DNA from: Meira nashicola
Taxonomy: Eukaryota > Basidiomycota > Exobasidiomycetes > Exobasidiales > Brachybasidiaceae
Assembly: GCA_001600355.1 (NCBI GenBank)
Contig: BCJU01000001.1
Coordinates: 2,439,178 to 2,503,177, forward strand
Length of the DNA stretch: 64,000 bases
Direction: 5' to 3'
Shown: positions 41,135 through 50,954 of the stretch, one piece after another
How positions within the stretch are numbered: the first letter of the stretch is position 1
Layout of the letters: the number at the start of each line of letters is the position of its first letter
Made by a program: the position numbers and the translations under genes
The notes under the pieces: model-generated
What the model was told of the DNA's origin: nothing
Databases searched by the model: none
The model's input: only the letters and a program-made list of their open reading frames with translations

Positions 41135-43231
41135 TTATCCACCAGATGCTGTACGTGCGCTCACCAATGCTGAAACCTCTTGTAGCTTCGATAATATTTC
41201 CAATCCTTCTTCGTCAATCTTTTCACATTCTTCCGTAATAATATTGTATTCTTGTGCTGCTAAATCTCTTTGCTCTGTATTATTAAGATGATGAGCGATC
41301 CTTGCCTTGACATATAAAACCTCTCTTAATTTGGGCCACATCTGAGCTTTTCGATATTCCTGAATAGCCCGATCTAGCCATGATAAAGATTCTTTGTAAG
41401 CTTCGTCTGATTTACGTGCAAGGATTGCACGACTGTATGTCCAAGAAACATTAGCTCTAGCTTCGATATCTTGATCAACCAAAGTTCTTGCCATAATTTC
41501 GTCCAATAGATCTCGCGCTTGTTGAATTTGTCCCAAAGCCAATAGAGACTCAGATGCCTCTACCATACCTCTGCGATATAATGTAAACAAGTTTGATCGT
41601 TCGGTTTCATGAATGACTTGCATTGAAATGGAAAGCGCTTTTGATGGTTCATTTGAAATTAATCGCATTTGGCCTGCTTCGAAAAGGAGGTTAGACAAAT
41701 CTTCTTCCTTGCTTGTCCGTATTTTCTGACCAAAAGATGCCTCGTTATGTCTGAATGGCTCATTAGCATGCTTGTCTTGGCTACTGACTTGGCTTTGTCC
41801 TGCATAGCCGGAACCATACTTCAACTCGGGTCGCAAGCGTTCAATTTTTGTCGCAGTAATTTCAGAACCAGACCTTTTAGCAGCTTGATAAAGAATACGC
41901 AACATTTCCGTATGCCAGGTTTGTAGCATATTGATATCCATAATCTTGATCAACTCAGAATCGATCAGTATGCCAAGCGCCTTTGTGACTTTGCCATTCA
42001 TGGCTTCCCCTTTTGCCAACGATAAAGCATGTGATAATGAATTTTCCCTTTCTGTCCAACTCGTTAAGGCAGCCGAATCATCTCGATTGATATGCTGCAT
42101 CGCTTTCGCGTTTCCTTCACTGCCTACCAATAGCCATACTTCAGACTGCAGAAGATCATATTCGCACACGTTTGGATCATCAAGTCCATCATCCCCTAAT
42201 CCCGTTATTCGTCTTCGAGCTTGCTGTTGCAGATCTTCAATTCCATGCAAAACACCAAGCAAAGGATTGGCATCTTCAATTTGTTGATATGCGTCTCTTT
42301 TGTGTTTGATCGATTTGCTTTCACCTTCGATATTCATATCAGAATCCATGATTCGTACCTTTGACCGAGGTCGTGCTTCTCGTTCTTCAAATTCGATCTG
42401 TCGTAAAAGGTCATCACAAGATGCAATTGCTCGGGTATCATTGACACCCCTTGCTAGTCTTAAAGCTTCACGTAAAGAGTCCTTGGCTGTATCGTATGCT
42501 TTTGTTTTGACATGAAAGACTGCGTTATACAAAAGTGTCTCGGGTAGACTTCTTCCTAGCATCGCAGCTGGCGGCCGATCAAATGATCCCTCTAAAAGAG
42601 CTCGGGCAGTCGCATAATCGCCTTTTCGCATCGCAAGTGCCACCTCCTCTTCTGATGAGAGACTGAGTGGTATTGCTGATCGTGCATAGCCTTGATCATT
42701 TTGTACCCAATCTGCAATCTTTTCGACAACTTTGCCGAATTCGTCATCCTCTAAGCTTAAATACGTTTCCATACATCGATGAATGAAATATCCAAAAGGT
42801 GAAGATTCATCAATTTGACGTTCTGCAGGACGGATTGTCATATTTTGTAATTCGTCATACATTTCTTCTCGCATCAATAAACGTTCTATTCGTGAGAAAA
42901 ATGTGTGAAGGCCTGCAAAAGTTGTTGCTTCATCTATGCAATCTGTTATTGCTTGTATGATTGCATCTACTGATTTTGAAGAATTTTCATCGTCATTCTG
43001 GTCTTCTTTGCCCTTCAAATAGCTGTGCAGTTGTTCATTAAATGTTGAAAGATTACTTGCATATGCATCAACACGAAAGATCAAACGGATTGTGAACGAT
43101 AAAAGTCTTGTCAATAAAGGTCCGGTTTCATTCAGAGGTTCTTGTTGAACATAGAAATGAATCAGTGCACATATCGCAATTTCTATACCTGATAATCCCC
43201 CTGGCCAAGGTTGTGTATATGCTGTATCCAT
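41135..43231 (-). CDS. APC5: Anaphase-promoting complex subunit 5
   Basis: The 698-residue protein is mostly helical with TPR-like repeats. The conserved APC5 block near residues 215-290 (AMRKGDYATARALLEGSFD, LLYNAVFHVKTKAYDTAKDSLREALRLAR, NDTRAIASCDDLLRQ) is the main evidence. It resembles the APC5 motif where a TPR pair ends with an NDT...A...C sequence. N-terminal APC5 features include AICALIHFYVQQ. APC5 is a platform subunit of the APC/C ubiquitin ligase that drives mitotic exit. The open frame begins further upstream with TTG; the first ATG at 43231 (MDTAYTQPWPGG) gives a normal start. An ACGCGT hexamer lies 40 bp upstream. Confidence 0.83.
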   Translation of the reverse strand: MDTAYTQPWPGGLSGIEIAICALIHFYVQQEPLNETGPLLTRLLSFTIRLIFRVDAYASNLSTFNEQLHSYLKGKEDQNDDENSSKSVDAIIQAITDCIDEATTFAGLHTFFSRIERLLMREEMYDELQNMTIRPAERQIDESSPFGYFIHRCMETYLSLEDDEFGKVVEKIADWVQNDQGYARSAIPLSLSSEEEVALAMRKGDYATARALLEGSFDRPPAAMLGRSLPETLLYNAVFHVKTKAYDTAKDSLREALRLARGVNDTRAIASCDDLLRQIEFEEREARPRSKVRIMDSDMNIEGESKSIKHKRDAYQQIEDANPLLGVLHGIEDLQQQARRRITGLGDDGLDDPNVCEYDLLQSEVWLLVGSEGNAKAMQHINRDDSAALTSWTERENSLSHALSLAKGEAMNGKVTKALGILIDSELIKIMDINMLQTWHTEMLRILYQAAKRSGSEITATKIERLRPELKYGSGYAGQSQVSSQDKHANEPFRHNEASFGQKIRTSKEEDLSNLLFEAGQMRLISNEPSKALSISMQVIHETERSNLFTLYRRGMVEASESLLALGQIQQARDLLDEIMARTLVDQDIEARANVSWTYSRAILARKSDEAYKESLSWLDRAIQEYRKAQMWPKLREVLYVKARIAHHLNNTEQRDLAAQEYNIITEECEKIDEEGLEILSKLQEVSALVSARTASGG

Positions 43232-43322
43232 TATTCGACAAGGATGGCGAAGAAATAGTAAAAGGAAGAAACGCGTTCTATTGAGAAAGTGTTGATTGGA
43301 AAAAGAGCAACACATAAAAGCT

Positions 43323-43332
43323 GCGCCGGCGC
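43323..43332. repeat. GC palindrome GCGCCGGCGC, copy 2
   Basis: The same 10-bp palindrome as at 38458-38467, here about 90 bp upstream of the APC5 ATG in the short divergent promoter with the EI24/Lds-like gene. Confidence 0.8.
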
Positions 43333-43503
43333 TGCACCTCAATCTGAGTGGGGTTTTGTGCCGAAAGAGCTAAAGAATTGCACTGCATTACTGCATGCAT
43401 ACATTACATACCTTTTCTCTTTTTCACATTTCATACCTTTCATATTTGATACAAGAAACGGGAATCATTCGTCTTTACCTCTATCATCATTTTAATTTAC
43501 AAT

Positions 43504-44735
43504 ATGCCGCAAGAAACATTAGCATTTCCGCCTCTTTATTGTATCGTTGGTGCATATCGACTCGCTCATGATGATCGATTATGGAAACCGATGTGGAAAG
43601 AATGCAGTCAAGCTGCCAAAAGAGCAGGAATGGTAGCCGGCGGTTGGGCAGCAATCACATGGCCAATTCAAAAGTTATTTGTTTATTACTTCATGCGTGG
43701 AAGTGCGAAAGTGACGGGAATGTCAGCGTGAGTATTGGATCTCAAAGTGATTTGTGAAACAAGTCGAAAAAAAAACTTACCTCCACCTCTTTTCACAGAT
43801 TGTATCATACAGTAACAACCAGAGCAGATAGCTTGGACGGCAGTCATGATTCGAGAATGTTAGGCTTCGGATTGCCATCCCTTACAACATTTGCAGCTAT
43901 GATGTTTGTTTTGGGACAATGTCACACGATTATGGAATTTTGGCTTCGACGTAAATTACGCAAATTTCGTAATACGGCTTATGAGGCAACTGTACTATCA
44001 CGCGGTAAGCCACAAGAATGGTGGACACCTTATTACGAAGAATGGGATGATCCTCCGACTGAAAAAGCCATCAAAAATTCGCAAAAGCAAAAGTTATACA
44101 TTCGACTTGCATCACCTTTTATTCGAATCTTTATCTTAAGGGTTGCATTGTTACCTCTAGACTTTATTCCATTCTTAGGATTAATCGTCTCATCAGTTTT
44201 ACGATCACTCTCGATGGGTAGACAATTACACAGCCTTCTTTTCGCTTATAAGAGGATGACGCCTTTGCAAGTTGAACTTTGGGTTACGGAAAGGCAATTT
44301 GAATATCGTAGCTTTGGTTTTGCTGCAGCTTTATTAGAGAGTATTCCATTGATGGGCATGTTTTTCAGTATCAGCAATCGAGTTGGAGCTGCAATGTATG
44401 CTCATGATTTAGAAAAACGTCAACAATTGATTCGATCAGGTAAAGTGAAAAGGCTACCAAGAAGCGAAACACATTCTCAAATTCCAAAGATTCCATTTTC
44501 ACCTCAAGATGAAGGTGTTAACGTACCTGGAGGCGTTTTTTCCTCTTCGTTTGCAAGTACTTCTGGACCAAGCTCTGTACCTGATGATGCACCACCAGCA
44601 TATACAGTTTCTGAGGCAACAGAAATGATCGGAGGTAGTGCTGGACCTGCAGGTAATCTAGGCTTAGCATCATCTCACGAACATGAACTTAAAAAACGTA
44701 ATGTACCGCCTCCGCCACTACCTTCGCGGAAATGA
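43504..44735 (+). CDS. EI24/Lds-Rrt8-like multi-pass membrane protein (two exons)
   Basis: Exons are 43504-43727 and 43799-44735; the 71-nt intron has a GTGAGT donor and CACAG acceptor in phase 2. The 386-residue product has about four to five hydrophobic segments, including FGLPSLTTFAAMMFVLGQ and LPLDFIPFLGLIVSSVL. Near the end of the membrane part is FEYRSFGFAAALLESIPLMG with ISNRVGAAMYAHDLEK, which resembles the fungal Lds1/Lds2/Rrt8 and EI24-like families. The C-terminus is Ser/Pro-rich. Yeast relatives sit on lipid droplets and act in spore-wall formation. The family call is by motif memory and moderate. It ends 43 bp from the convergent YCII-type gene. Confidence 0.6.
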
Positions 44736-44778
44736 TTGTTGACAGGAAATAGTCTATTTATCTATGATAATATGTTTT

Positions 44779-45283
44779 TCATTTTTGCGATGTCCATGGA
44801 TCTGTTGCTGCTATAAAGAGGGAAATATCTCTTCTTTCCCAGACTGTGATTTGATAGATAAATGCGTTAAGAAGCTGAACTAGATATACCATAAACCTAC
44901 CTGAACCTACACTCACCTTTTTGTTTGTGGTATTCATCATTTTCTATCCATGCGTTAACTGCATCAACGTTGGGAAATTGCTCACCTCTTTTGAAAACAA
45001 AGCATGATCCGATTGGTTGATGTGTTTCAGGAGAAATCATTGGTCCTCCGAATTCTGTTATGAGATGAACATTGGTGTAAGATGTGTAAAAACGAATGAT
45101 TCTTATTTTATTTCTTTACTCACCAATTACACCTGGATTTTGCTTTTTAAATTCTGTCAAACGTTCTTTATGTGGGCCAACATGTGCATTTCGATCCTCT
45201 AAACCATTCTCGCGATCGAATAATTTTACGCTCCAATGATGTATTTTCTGATTATTTAAGAATTCGGTTGGATAGCCAGACAT
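44779..45283 (-). CDS. Small YCII-type domain protein (three exons)
   Basis: Exons in coding order are 45283-45124, 45054-44917 and 44843-44779. The 69- and 73-nt introns have GTGAGT donors and CAG acceptors, and both junctions keep the frame, giving 120 residues. The product reads HVGPHKERLTEFKKQNPGV, EFGGPMISPETHQPIGSC, VDAVNAWIENDEYHKQK and VWERRDISLFIA. That is the pattern of YCII-related (YciI) domains: an N-terminal His-x-x-His-like segment, a GGP turn, and a D.Y...(V/W) C-terminal motif. Bacterial YciI-like proteins have the ferredoxin-like fold; one is a chlorohydroquinone dehydrochlorinase, most are uncharacterised. No exon is long enough to show as a sizeable open frame. It is followed upstream by the DUF1989 gene on the same strand, 143 bp away. 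Confidence 0.8.
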
Positions 45284-45426
45284 TTTATTAGATCACGGTA
45301 TTATTCTTTGAAAGTTGCGAATACAATAATACATGAATGAAAAGGTTGAGAAGTAAGTACAAATCTGTCCCGCTATATCTTTCATTTACTCCGTTCGGAG
45401 CTAAGGAAATCCGGACTTTAATCGGA

Positions 45427-46479
45427 TTAGTCCCGCGTTTTGTCATTCCAAGCTTGTTCGCGTAAAGCGTGTCCACCTTTATATGCTTGTCCATTAGGCT
45501 GAGGTGGACTCCAATCTTGTAAAAGATCTTGTGGTATATCATGAACTTCAATTCCCAAAGGTCTACAACATTCTAATGTTGGATCATGATTTGAATTCGT
45601 TGATTTTTCTCCCCACATTGGTTTACTTAAATCACCTCCAGGACAAGTACTTAAAGCTATTAAAAGATCTTGTTCGGCAAAAAATTCAAAATAATCACCT
45701 TTTTTAGCCGGACATGATTTCATAAAGTATTGATCTTGCTCGTTTAAGCCTGTTGATTGAAATATATTTAAAACATCATGAACGTCTGATTCAACTAAAC
45801 CAAAAGGAATTATTGAACGTGTTAAATTTGAATGACAATGATAATCAAAATCAATTCCTGTTAACATTTTATTCACGTAAGGATCACATCTTGTACCTAA
45901 TAAATCATGTACACGACCTCCTTCTGCATCTTTTCCGCCTCCTTTTCCATTTCCTCCGATACCATATCCAGATAAAGAATCACCAACGATTGTACATAAT
46001 GGCCTTAAGTAAGGTAAAGTTGACCATAGTCGATCATAAATTGAAACGTGCGCTCTTTGTAATTGTCGAGTTCTTTTAAAATTATTATAAATATCAGCTC
46101 TCATTCTTTTCTTTTGGGGGTCATCACCACTTACCTTGCAGCCCATAAACGTTCTCGTGGATTATGCGCATTCCATAAATTCAAATCAGCTCTATAAATA
46201 TAGCAAAGGTGGTTAATAGCTTCTTTCCTTTCTTTTTATTTTTATATAATTCACCTCTACTCACACTTGTGGCCCTTCAATCGTTGTTATACGACAAATC
46301 TGTCCTTTCTTTACTTGCCATGCTTTTCCTGATCGAATAGGCAAAACGAAAGATTGAACGATTGAACGTTTAGCTAAACTTATTCGATCATAAAATTCTT
46401 TATCAACATCTAATATCCCTCCTGGTTGTGCTTGATAAGCTGCTTGTGTTAATCGAGAATTATACGTCTCATTTGACAT
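45427..46479 (-). CDS. DUF1989 / urea carboxylase-associated family protein (three exons)
   Basis: Exons in coding order are 46479-46265, 46191-46135 and 46072-45427. Introns of 73 and 62 nt have GTGAGT and GTAAGT donors, with phases 2 and 2 that join cleanly. The 305-residue product reads AWQVKKGQICRITTIEGPQVADLNLWNAHNPRERLWAARTRQLQ across both junctions (split here by the exons), then a central C-H-rich region and LIALSTCPGGDLSKPMWG and CRPLGIEV near the end. These are hallmarks of DUF1989, found next to urea carboxylase/allophanate genes in bacteria and as stand-alone genes in fungi. The biochemical role is unknown, though a nitrogen-metabolism link is often suggested. Exon 2 is only 57 nt. 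Its partner by position is the YCII-type gene. Confidence 0.85.
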
Positions 46480-46775
46480 TATAATAATATTTCACTTTGA
46501 TAGTAATTCACCTGTTTATACTTGTTTCTGTTCACTTTGGTCGTAGTAAGTTAAAAACAATACATTGGCAGGCGTATTACAGGCTGAATGTACTCTACAC
46601 ACGCTAGCACGAACGAATCCAGCTTTCATCTTCTTCCCTCATAAACACTTCCTCACTCAAATAAAATAAATGGAAAAGATCGATTGAAATCAGGAAATCA
46701 AATAAACAAAAATTGGAAAGTATAAAAATGATCGAATATGTATGTGAATATTATGCAATGCGCTTCTTTTCGCCC

Positions 46776-49700
46776 TTACTCTTCATCTTTTTCTTTAGTG
46801 CTATCATTCTGCTTTTGATCGAATTCTTCTGTAGCCGTTTGAGGTGATGATTGTTGTTGTTGAACGTTTGTAGAAGTAGCAGCGGCCAATGAACGACTAC
46901 GTTGTTGCTGTTGTTGAGCAATCACAGATCCTGATAATGTACCGCTCAATCCTGATGCAGCTTGACTCTTGAATCGATTACCGCGATTTCCTCCAACAGG
47001 CGTTGCACTACGACTAGCTGTATTCGTTGGCGTGATTGAAACTCCTCCTGAAAAGACATTCGTTGGCATCATTGTTCCAATACTTGCACCAGTACCACTT
47101 TCACCAACGCTCATTCCTCCAGCGTGTGTATTGGAAGATTTCAATTGTCGACCGCGCAACAAGCTTTCACTAGCAATCACAGTCTTTTGCGTTCCACCGG
47201 GCATTTGTGCACGTACAACGACAGGCTTGTTCGCTTGAGGGGTCAAAAGTGGCGGTGTTGTGACAATTTGACCGCCAAGTGTAGATGGTAAATCTGTATC
47301 GGTAGTTACACTGAAACCCTTTCCATCGCTAAGGATAGGCGCAGGCAATAAATCAGAAGCTTCTCCTTCTGACCTACGTTCGCTGTCGGGTGGCATACTG
47401 GACGAACGAATTGGCTGACGTACGCCAATAGACTTTGAAGAGAAATAATTAGTTTCGTTTGTGTCATCTTTTGCGTCAGTCTGGACATTCGGTGTGGCAT
47501 TCAAAGATTGCGGTGCAATAGCCGAAGTATGCGTAATAACTTCCGGAGTGCGAACAATGCCAGCATTAGGACTAAATTCCTGCGGTAAGCTTGTCTCGTC
47601 TTCCATTGGCTTAGTTGACTTTTGACGGTTCAAACCCAAACGACCAAGCATCGTCTTCTTGGGTGGTGCTGCTATACCAGGTGTCACGACAGGTGTGACG
47701 TTTGACTTTTGAACATCATCCGCTTTACTCGAATCAGATTCAAGGGCTGTATTCGTTGTGTTGACGTCCAAGATGCCAGCCCCATTTGATTCGCCAGCTG
47801 ATTTCTCATCTACGACGGGCTTGAAAGGCTTATCAGGACTTGGAGGCGGAATGAATGTACGAAAATCTTCTTCTTCGTTTCCACGATCATCGTATTCGTC
47901 TAAAATTTCTTCACACAAGAGTTCTTCCAACACGTCTTCCAAAGTGATGATACCGATTGGTTGACCGTCGCCTTCTTCGTGTGCAAAAGATAATCGTGAA
48001 TCAATCTTGCTCAATTCAGTCCCATTCGCGGAGCCCAAGTCGATAGCCTTTTGCTGTGCTTTCTTCTCATCCAACATTGCATCCGAAGGCATGCTTTGCT
48101 CCAGCACATCCTTTTCACCGTATGACAAACCGAAACGTTTACGCCAAGACTTAGATTTACCATTCTTGGTTTGATCGCTAGATTCGCTATCATCAGAAGA
48201 GTGATTGGAAGTCCTATCACCGTTTCCTTGCGTTCCATCAATATGTTTCTCTTCATCAATATTGCCCAATCCGTCTACTCTAGGAGCAGCAGAAGAACTT
48301 AACGGACCGCCAGGACCTTGACTGCTGTGATATAAGTGGCTCTTACTGCCAAGATCAGCTGTGCTTTCGTTCATACCGCGACGTGGACGTGGGCTGACGA
48401 TAGCCATGTGACTGCGACCTTCTTGGAACACATTAAGAACATTCAAAAGAGGTTCATCACCCGGAACGGTTGGCAATGCATTGATGATCATCGAGCTTAC
48501 GGGTACAGCATCTTCTGGATCGAGCAAGACGCATGATTTGACCAACAATGTTCCAATCACCTTTTTGCGAATGACAGTTTTCACAGCATTATCACCCTCA
48601 GCGCCTGTGCTATCTTTCGTATCATTTGCCTCTTCGCCACTTGGTCCTACAGAAGATTTACGACTGAATGGTGACAAGAGATTGAGCTTTCGGCGCGGCG
48701 TATTGGTACCGCTTCGAGGTTGATTGACAGGAACTTCGACTTCTTGGTAGATCGGAATGCGTGAATGACCACTTCGGACAACTTTCTCGAGAGTAGGATA
48801 ATCAAGTTTAGCTGTGAAGGGCAACATAAAAACTTTGTCGATCGGTGTCATTGCTTGTTTCACCACTTTTTCTTGCAAATCCAGAGCACCACCTACAATC
48901 ATAACTGTATCGCGGTTCAAGTCTCCACCTCGACCTCCACTAGCAGCGTGCATGGTGACCAATTCTTTCAACTCTGCTCGTCGATACACGATACCATGAT
49001 GCGGACCTAAAACCCAATGCAAAATACGTGAGACCGGCCAAGCGATAGGCCAGAAGATGATAATGATGATGCGTGTGGGGAATGCCATCACAGCTCCAAT
49101 TTGCAATCCATATCGAGAACACGTTGATTGAGGAATAAGCTCGGAGAAGATGACGATAAGCGCGGTACTAATGATGACGCTATACACGCCACCAGGCAAT
49201 AGAGGGTCGAAAATAACGGGTAATGTTTCATTTGTGATCATATTGGCAATCAATAAAGTCGTCAATAACAAGTGACCATCTTTACGAATTGGCATAATCT
49301 TACGAGCGCGTTCACGTTGGATTTCGTCGCCCGTTGTCATGAGCACGCTTAATTGCGTTTCGTCCAAAGACATATAACCTAGAGTTAGACCTGCAAAGAC
49401 ACCGGATAACAAAACGAGGATCGGCACTAGGATACCGAAACCAATCTTACGTCCTTCGGGGATAGGTTCTCTTGGACAGCTGGCAGAGCTGCTTGGGCTT
49501 GCTTCTTGTCGCTTAAACAATTGTGCGCTTGGGAAGGTGAATGAGGATCGAACGGCATTATTGTCACGATTCAATACGTCATTATTTTGGGGTAGGATAT
49601 TCAAAAATTCATTCTTCAAAGAATGTCTCTCTAAGGCGGACCAGTCCTCCAATGATGCCTCGCTATTATGGCGTGGCGATGGATCATATTTGAACGCATT

Positions 49701-50096
49701 ATTGGCTTGGAAAGAGATGCGATCGGAATGCAAGCTTGCATCTTTGGTGGCGATAACGCTGCTATGTTGCGCGGGCAAGACATGGCCATTCACTTGACCA
49801 ACAAAAGTGGATACAAAGATGCAAAAGACGATGCACAAGTAGAAGAAATTGATGCGATTGCGATGCTTGAATGCGGAACGAGCTTGCTCGCTAATGCTCC
49901 AATAATTGTTTTTATTTGAGTATTGATCTTGTTCTTCGATTAAATTGGTGCGGTCATTTACACAATGACGTCGTTGATAGTCAGAAGATGATAGTTTTGA
50001 GTTTGAATGGATTTTACCATTCTTTTGGATCAACAATAGATCTTTAGGCTTTGATGAGGAAAGGGTGAAGCCACATATATCGGGAGGGTCAACCAT
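46776..50096 (-). CDS. MAM3: CNNM/MAM3-type membrane protein (DUF21 + CBS)
   Basis: The 1106-residue protein has a DUF21/CNNM membrane domain (around VLLSGVFAGLTLGYMSLDETQL, LLIANMITNETLPVI, VIFSELIPQS) and a CBS-pair region (GHSRIPIYQE, then a long Ser/Asp-rich insert, then IGIITLEDVLEELLCEEI). A long disordered C-terminus is Ser/Thr/Gln-rich. Mam3 is a vacuolar membrane protein linked to metal (Mg, Co, Mn) homeostasis; animal CNNMs are Mg transport-related. About 75 residues precede a hydrophobic segment (FFYLCIVFCIFVSTFVG), so either the N-terminus is extended or the true start lies downstream or in a spliced exon. The frame opens upstream with TTG; 50096 is the first ATG. No intron is seen in the body. 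Confidence 0.88.
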   Translation of the reverse strand: MVDPPDICGFTLSSSKPKDLLLIQKNGKIHSNSKLSSSDYQRRHCVNDRTNLIEEQDQYSNKNNYWSISEQARSAFKHRNRINFFYLCIVFCIFVSTFVGQVNGHVLPAQHSSVIATKDASLHSDRISFQANNAFKYDPSPRHNSEASLEDWSALERHSLKNEFLNILPQNNDVLNRDNNAVRSSFTFPSAQLFKRQEASPSSSASCPREPIPEGRKIGFGILVPILVLLSGVFAGLTLGYMSLDETQLSVLMTTGDEIQRERARKIMPIRKDGHLLLTTLLIANMITNETLPVIFDPLLPGGVYSVIISTALIVIFSELIPQSTCSRYGLQIGAVMAFPTRIIIIIFWPIAWPVSRILHWVLGPHHGIVYRRAELKELVTMHAASGGRGGDLNRDTVMIVGGALDLQEKVVKQAMTPIDKVFMLPFTAKLDYPTLEKVVRSGHSRIPIYQEVEVPVNQPRSGTNTPRRKLNLLSPFSRKSSVGPSGEEANDTKDSTGAEGDNAVKTVIRKKVIGTLLVKSCVLLDPEDAVPVSSMIINALPTVPGDEPLLNVLNVFQEGRSHMAIVSPRPRRGMNESTADLGSKSHLYHSSQGPGGPLSSSAAPRVDGLGNIDEEKHIDGTQGNGDRTSNHSSDDSESSDQTKNGKSKSWRKRFGLSYGEKDVLEQSMPSDAMLDEKKAQQKAIDLGSANGTELSKIDSRLSFAHEEGDGQPIGIITLEDVLEELLCEEILDEYDDRGNEEEDFRTFIPPPSPDKPFKPVVDEKSAGESNGAGILDVNTTNTALESDSSKADDVQKSNVTPVVTPGIAAPPKKTMLGRLGLNRQKSTKPMEDETSLPQEFSPNAGIVRTPEVITHTSAIAPQSLNATPNVQTDAKDDTNETNYFSSKSIGVRQPIRSSSMPPDSERRSEGEASDLLPAPILSDGKGFSVTTDTDLPSTLGGQIVTTPPLLTPQANKPVVVRAQMPGGTQKTVIASESLLRGRQLKSSNTHAGGMSVGESGTGASIGTMMPTNVFSGGVSITPTNTASRSATPVGGNRGNRFKSQAASGLSGTLSGSVIAQQQQQRSRSLAAATSTNVQQQQSSPQTATEEFDQKQNDSTKEKDEE

Positions 50097-50954
50097 ACGT
50101 TGGCTAAAATGAACGCAATTGACGCGTGATGTTGACGAAAGAGAACTTTTGTAAAATTGAGAGTTTTTATTTGTTGCCCTTTCGAAAGAAATGACAACAA
50201 GAATCAATGTGTAGTACCGTTAAGTGTTGGTGGTGTGGAGAGAGAAAAAAGTGTACATAACTCTCATGCTTATTTACCCGCAACATTCTGACTTGCGTGC
50301 GCATCAAAGCACCGAAATTGATCTTTCATGCATTTTTATTGAAGTTTCACACGTCTTCTCTCGTTTAGTGCGTGTTTGTACAGGGATGACGGATTCTGCA
50401 TTTTAGGGACACAAGGTACTTTTTCAGTCAGTATAGACTACATGCGGCCCGCGTCTCGATCGTGTGATCCGATTACAGAAGTCTAAAAAAAGGCATTATG
50501 GACACTTGTTATACTTCATGGCAAAGTAGGGCCGAGAAGCATCCTATTATTATCTTTCCTTCACCTTTCGATATTGAACCTGTTTTGATGCTAAAATAAA
50601 AATCAAGAGTAATTCGTATCACAAAAGGATATAGAACATGACCGAAAATGCGGTGTAAGATTCTATGAAACGCGCTCTTAGCCGCATCGTACCGTAGGCT
50701 TAAAAAAGGAGTGTTATAAATTCGGCGGCATTTACTTTTTTAGCTTTTCTTGGCGAAAAAGGGTTCGGGAGCGGGTCGCATTAAAGAGGGATCGACAGGA
50801 GGATTATCTAAGCTTTAAGCGATTTAATGAATTTTGATTACTAATCCTAAATGAAATGATTATGCATTAAAATGATTTGATATACCTGCTCCCCGATCAC
50901 ACATACTTACTTCCATCACAATTTGTCAATATCAAAAACAATGTCAATGCCATC
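50097..50954. other. Divergent promoter region MAM3 / RBR ligase
   Basis: This 858 bp holds only short frames with no recognisable content. There are T/A-rich stretches near 50590 and 50730. No RNA gene is seen. Confidence 0.5.
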
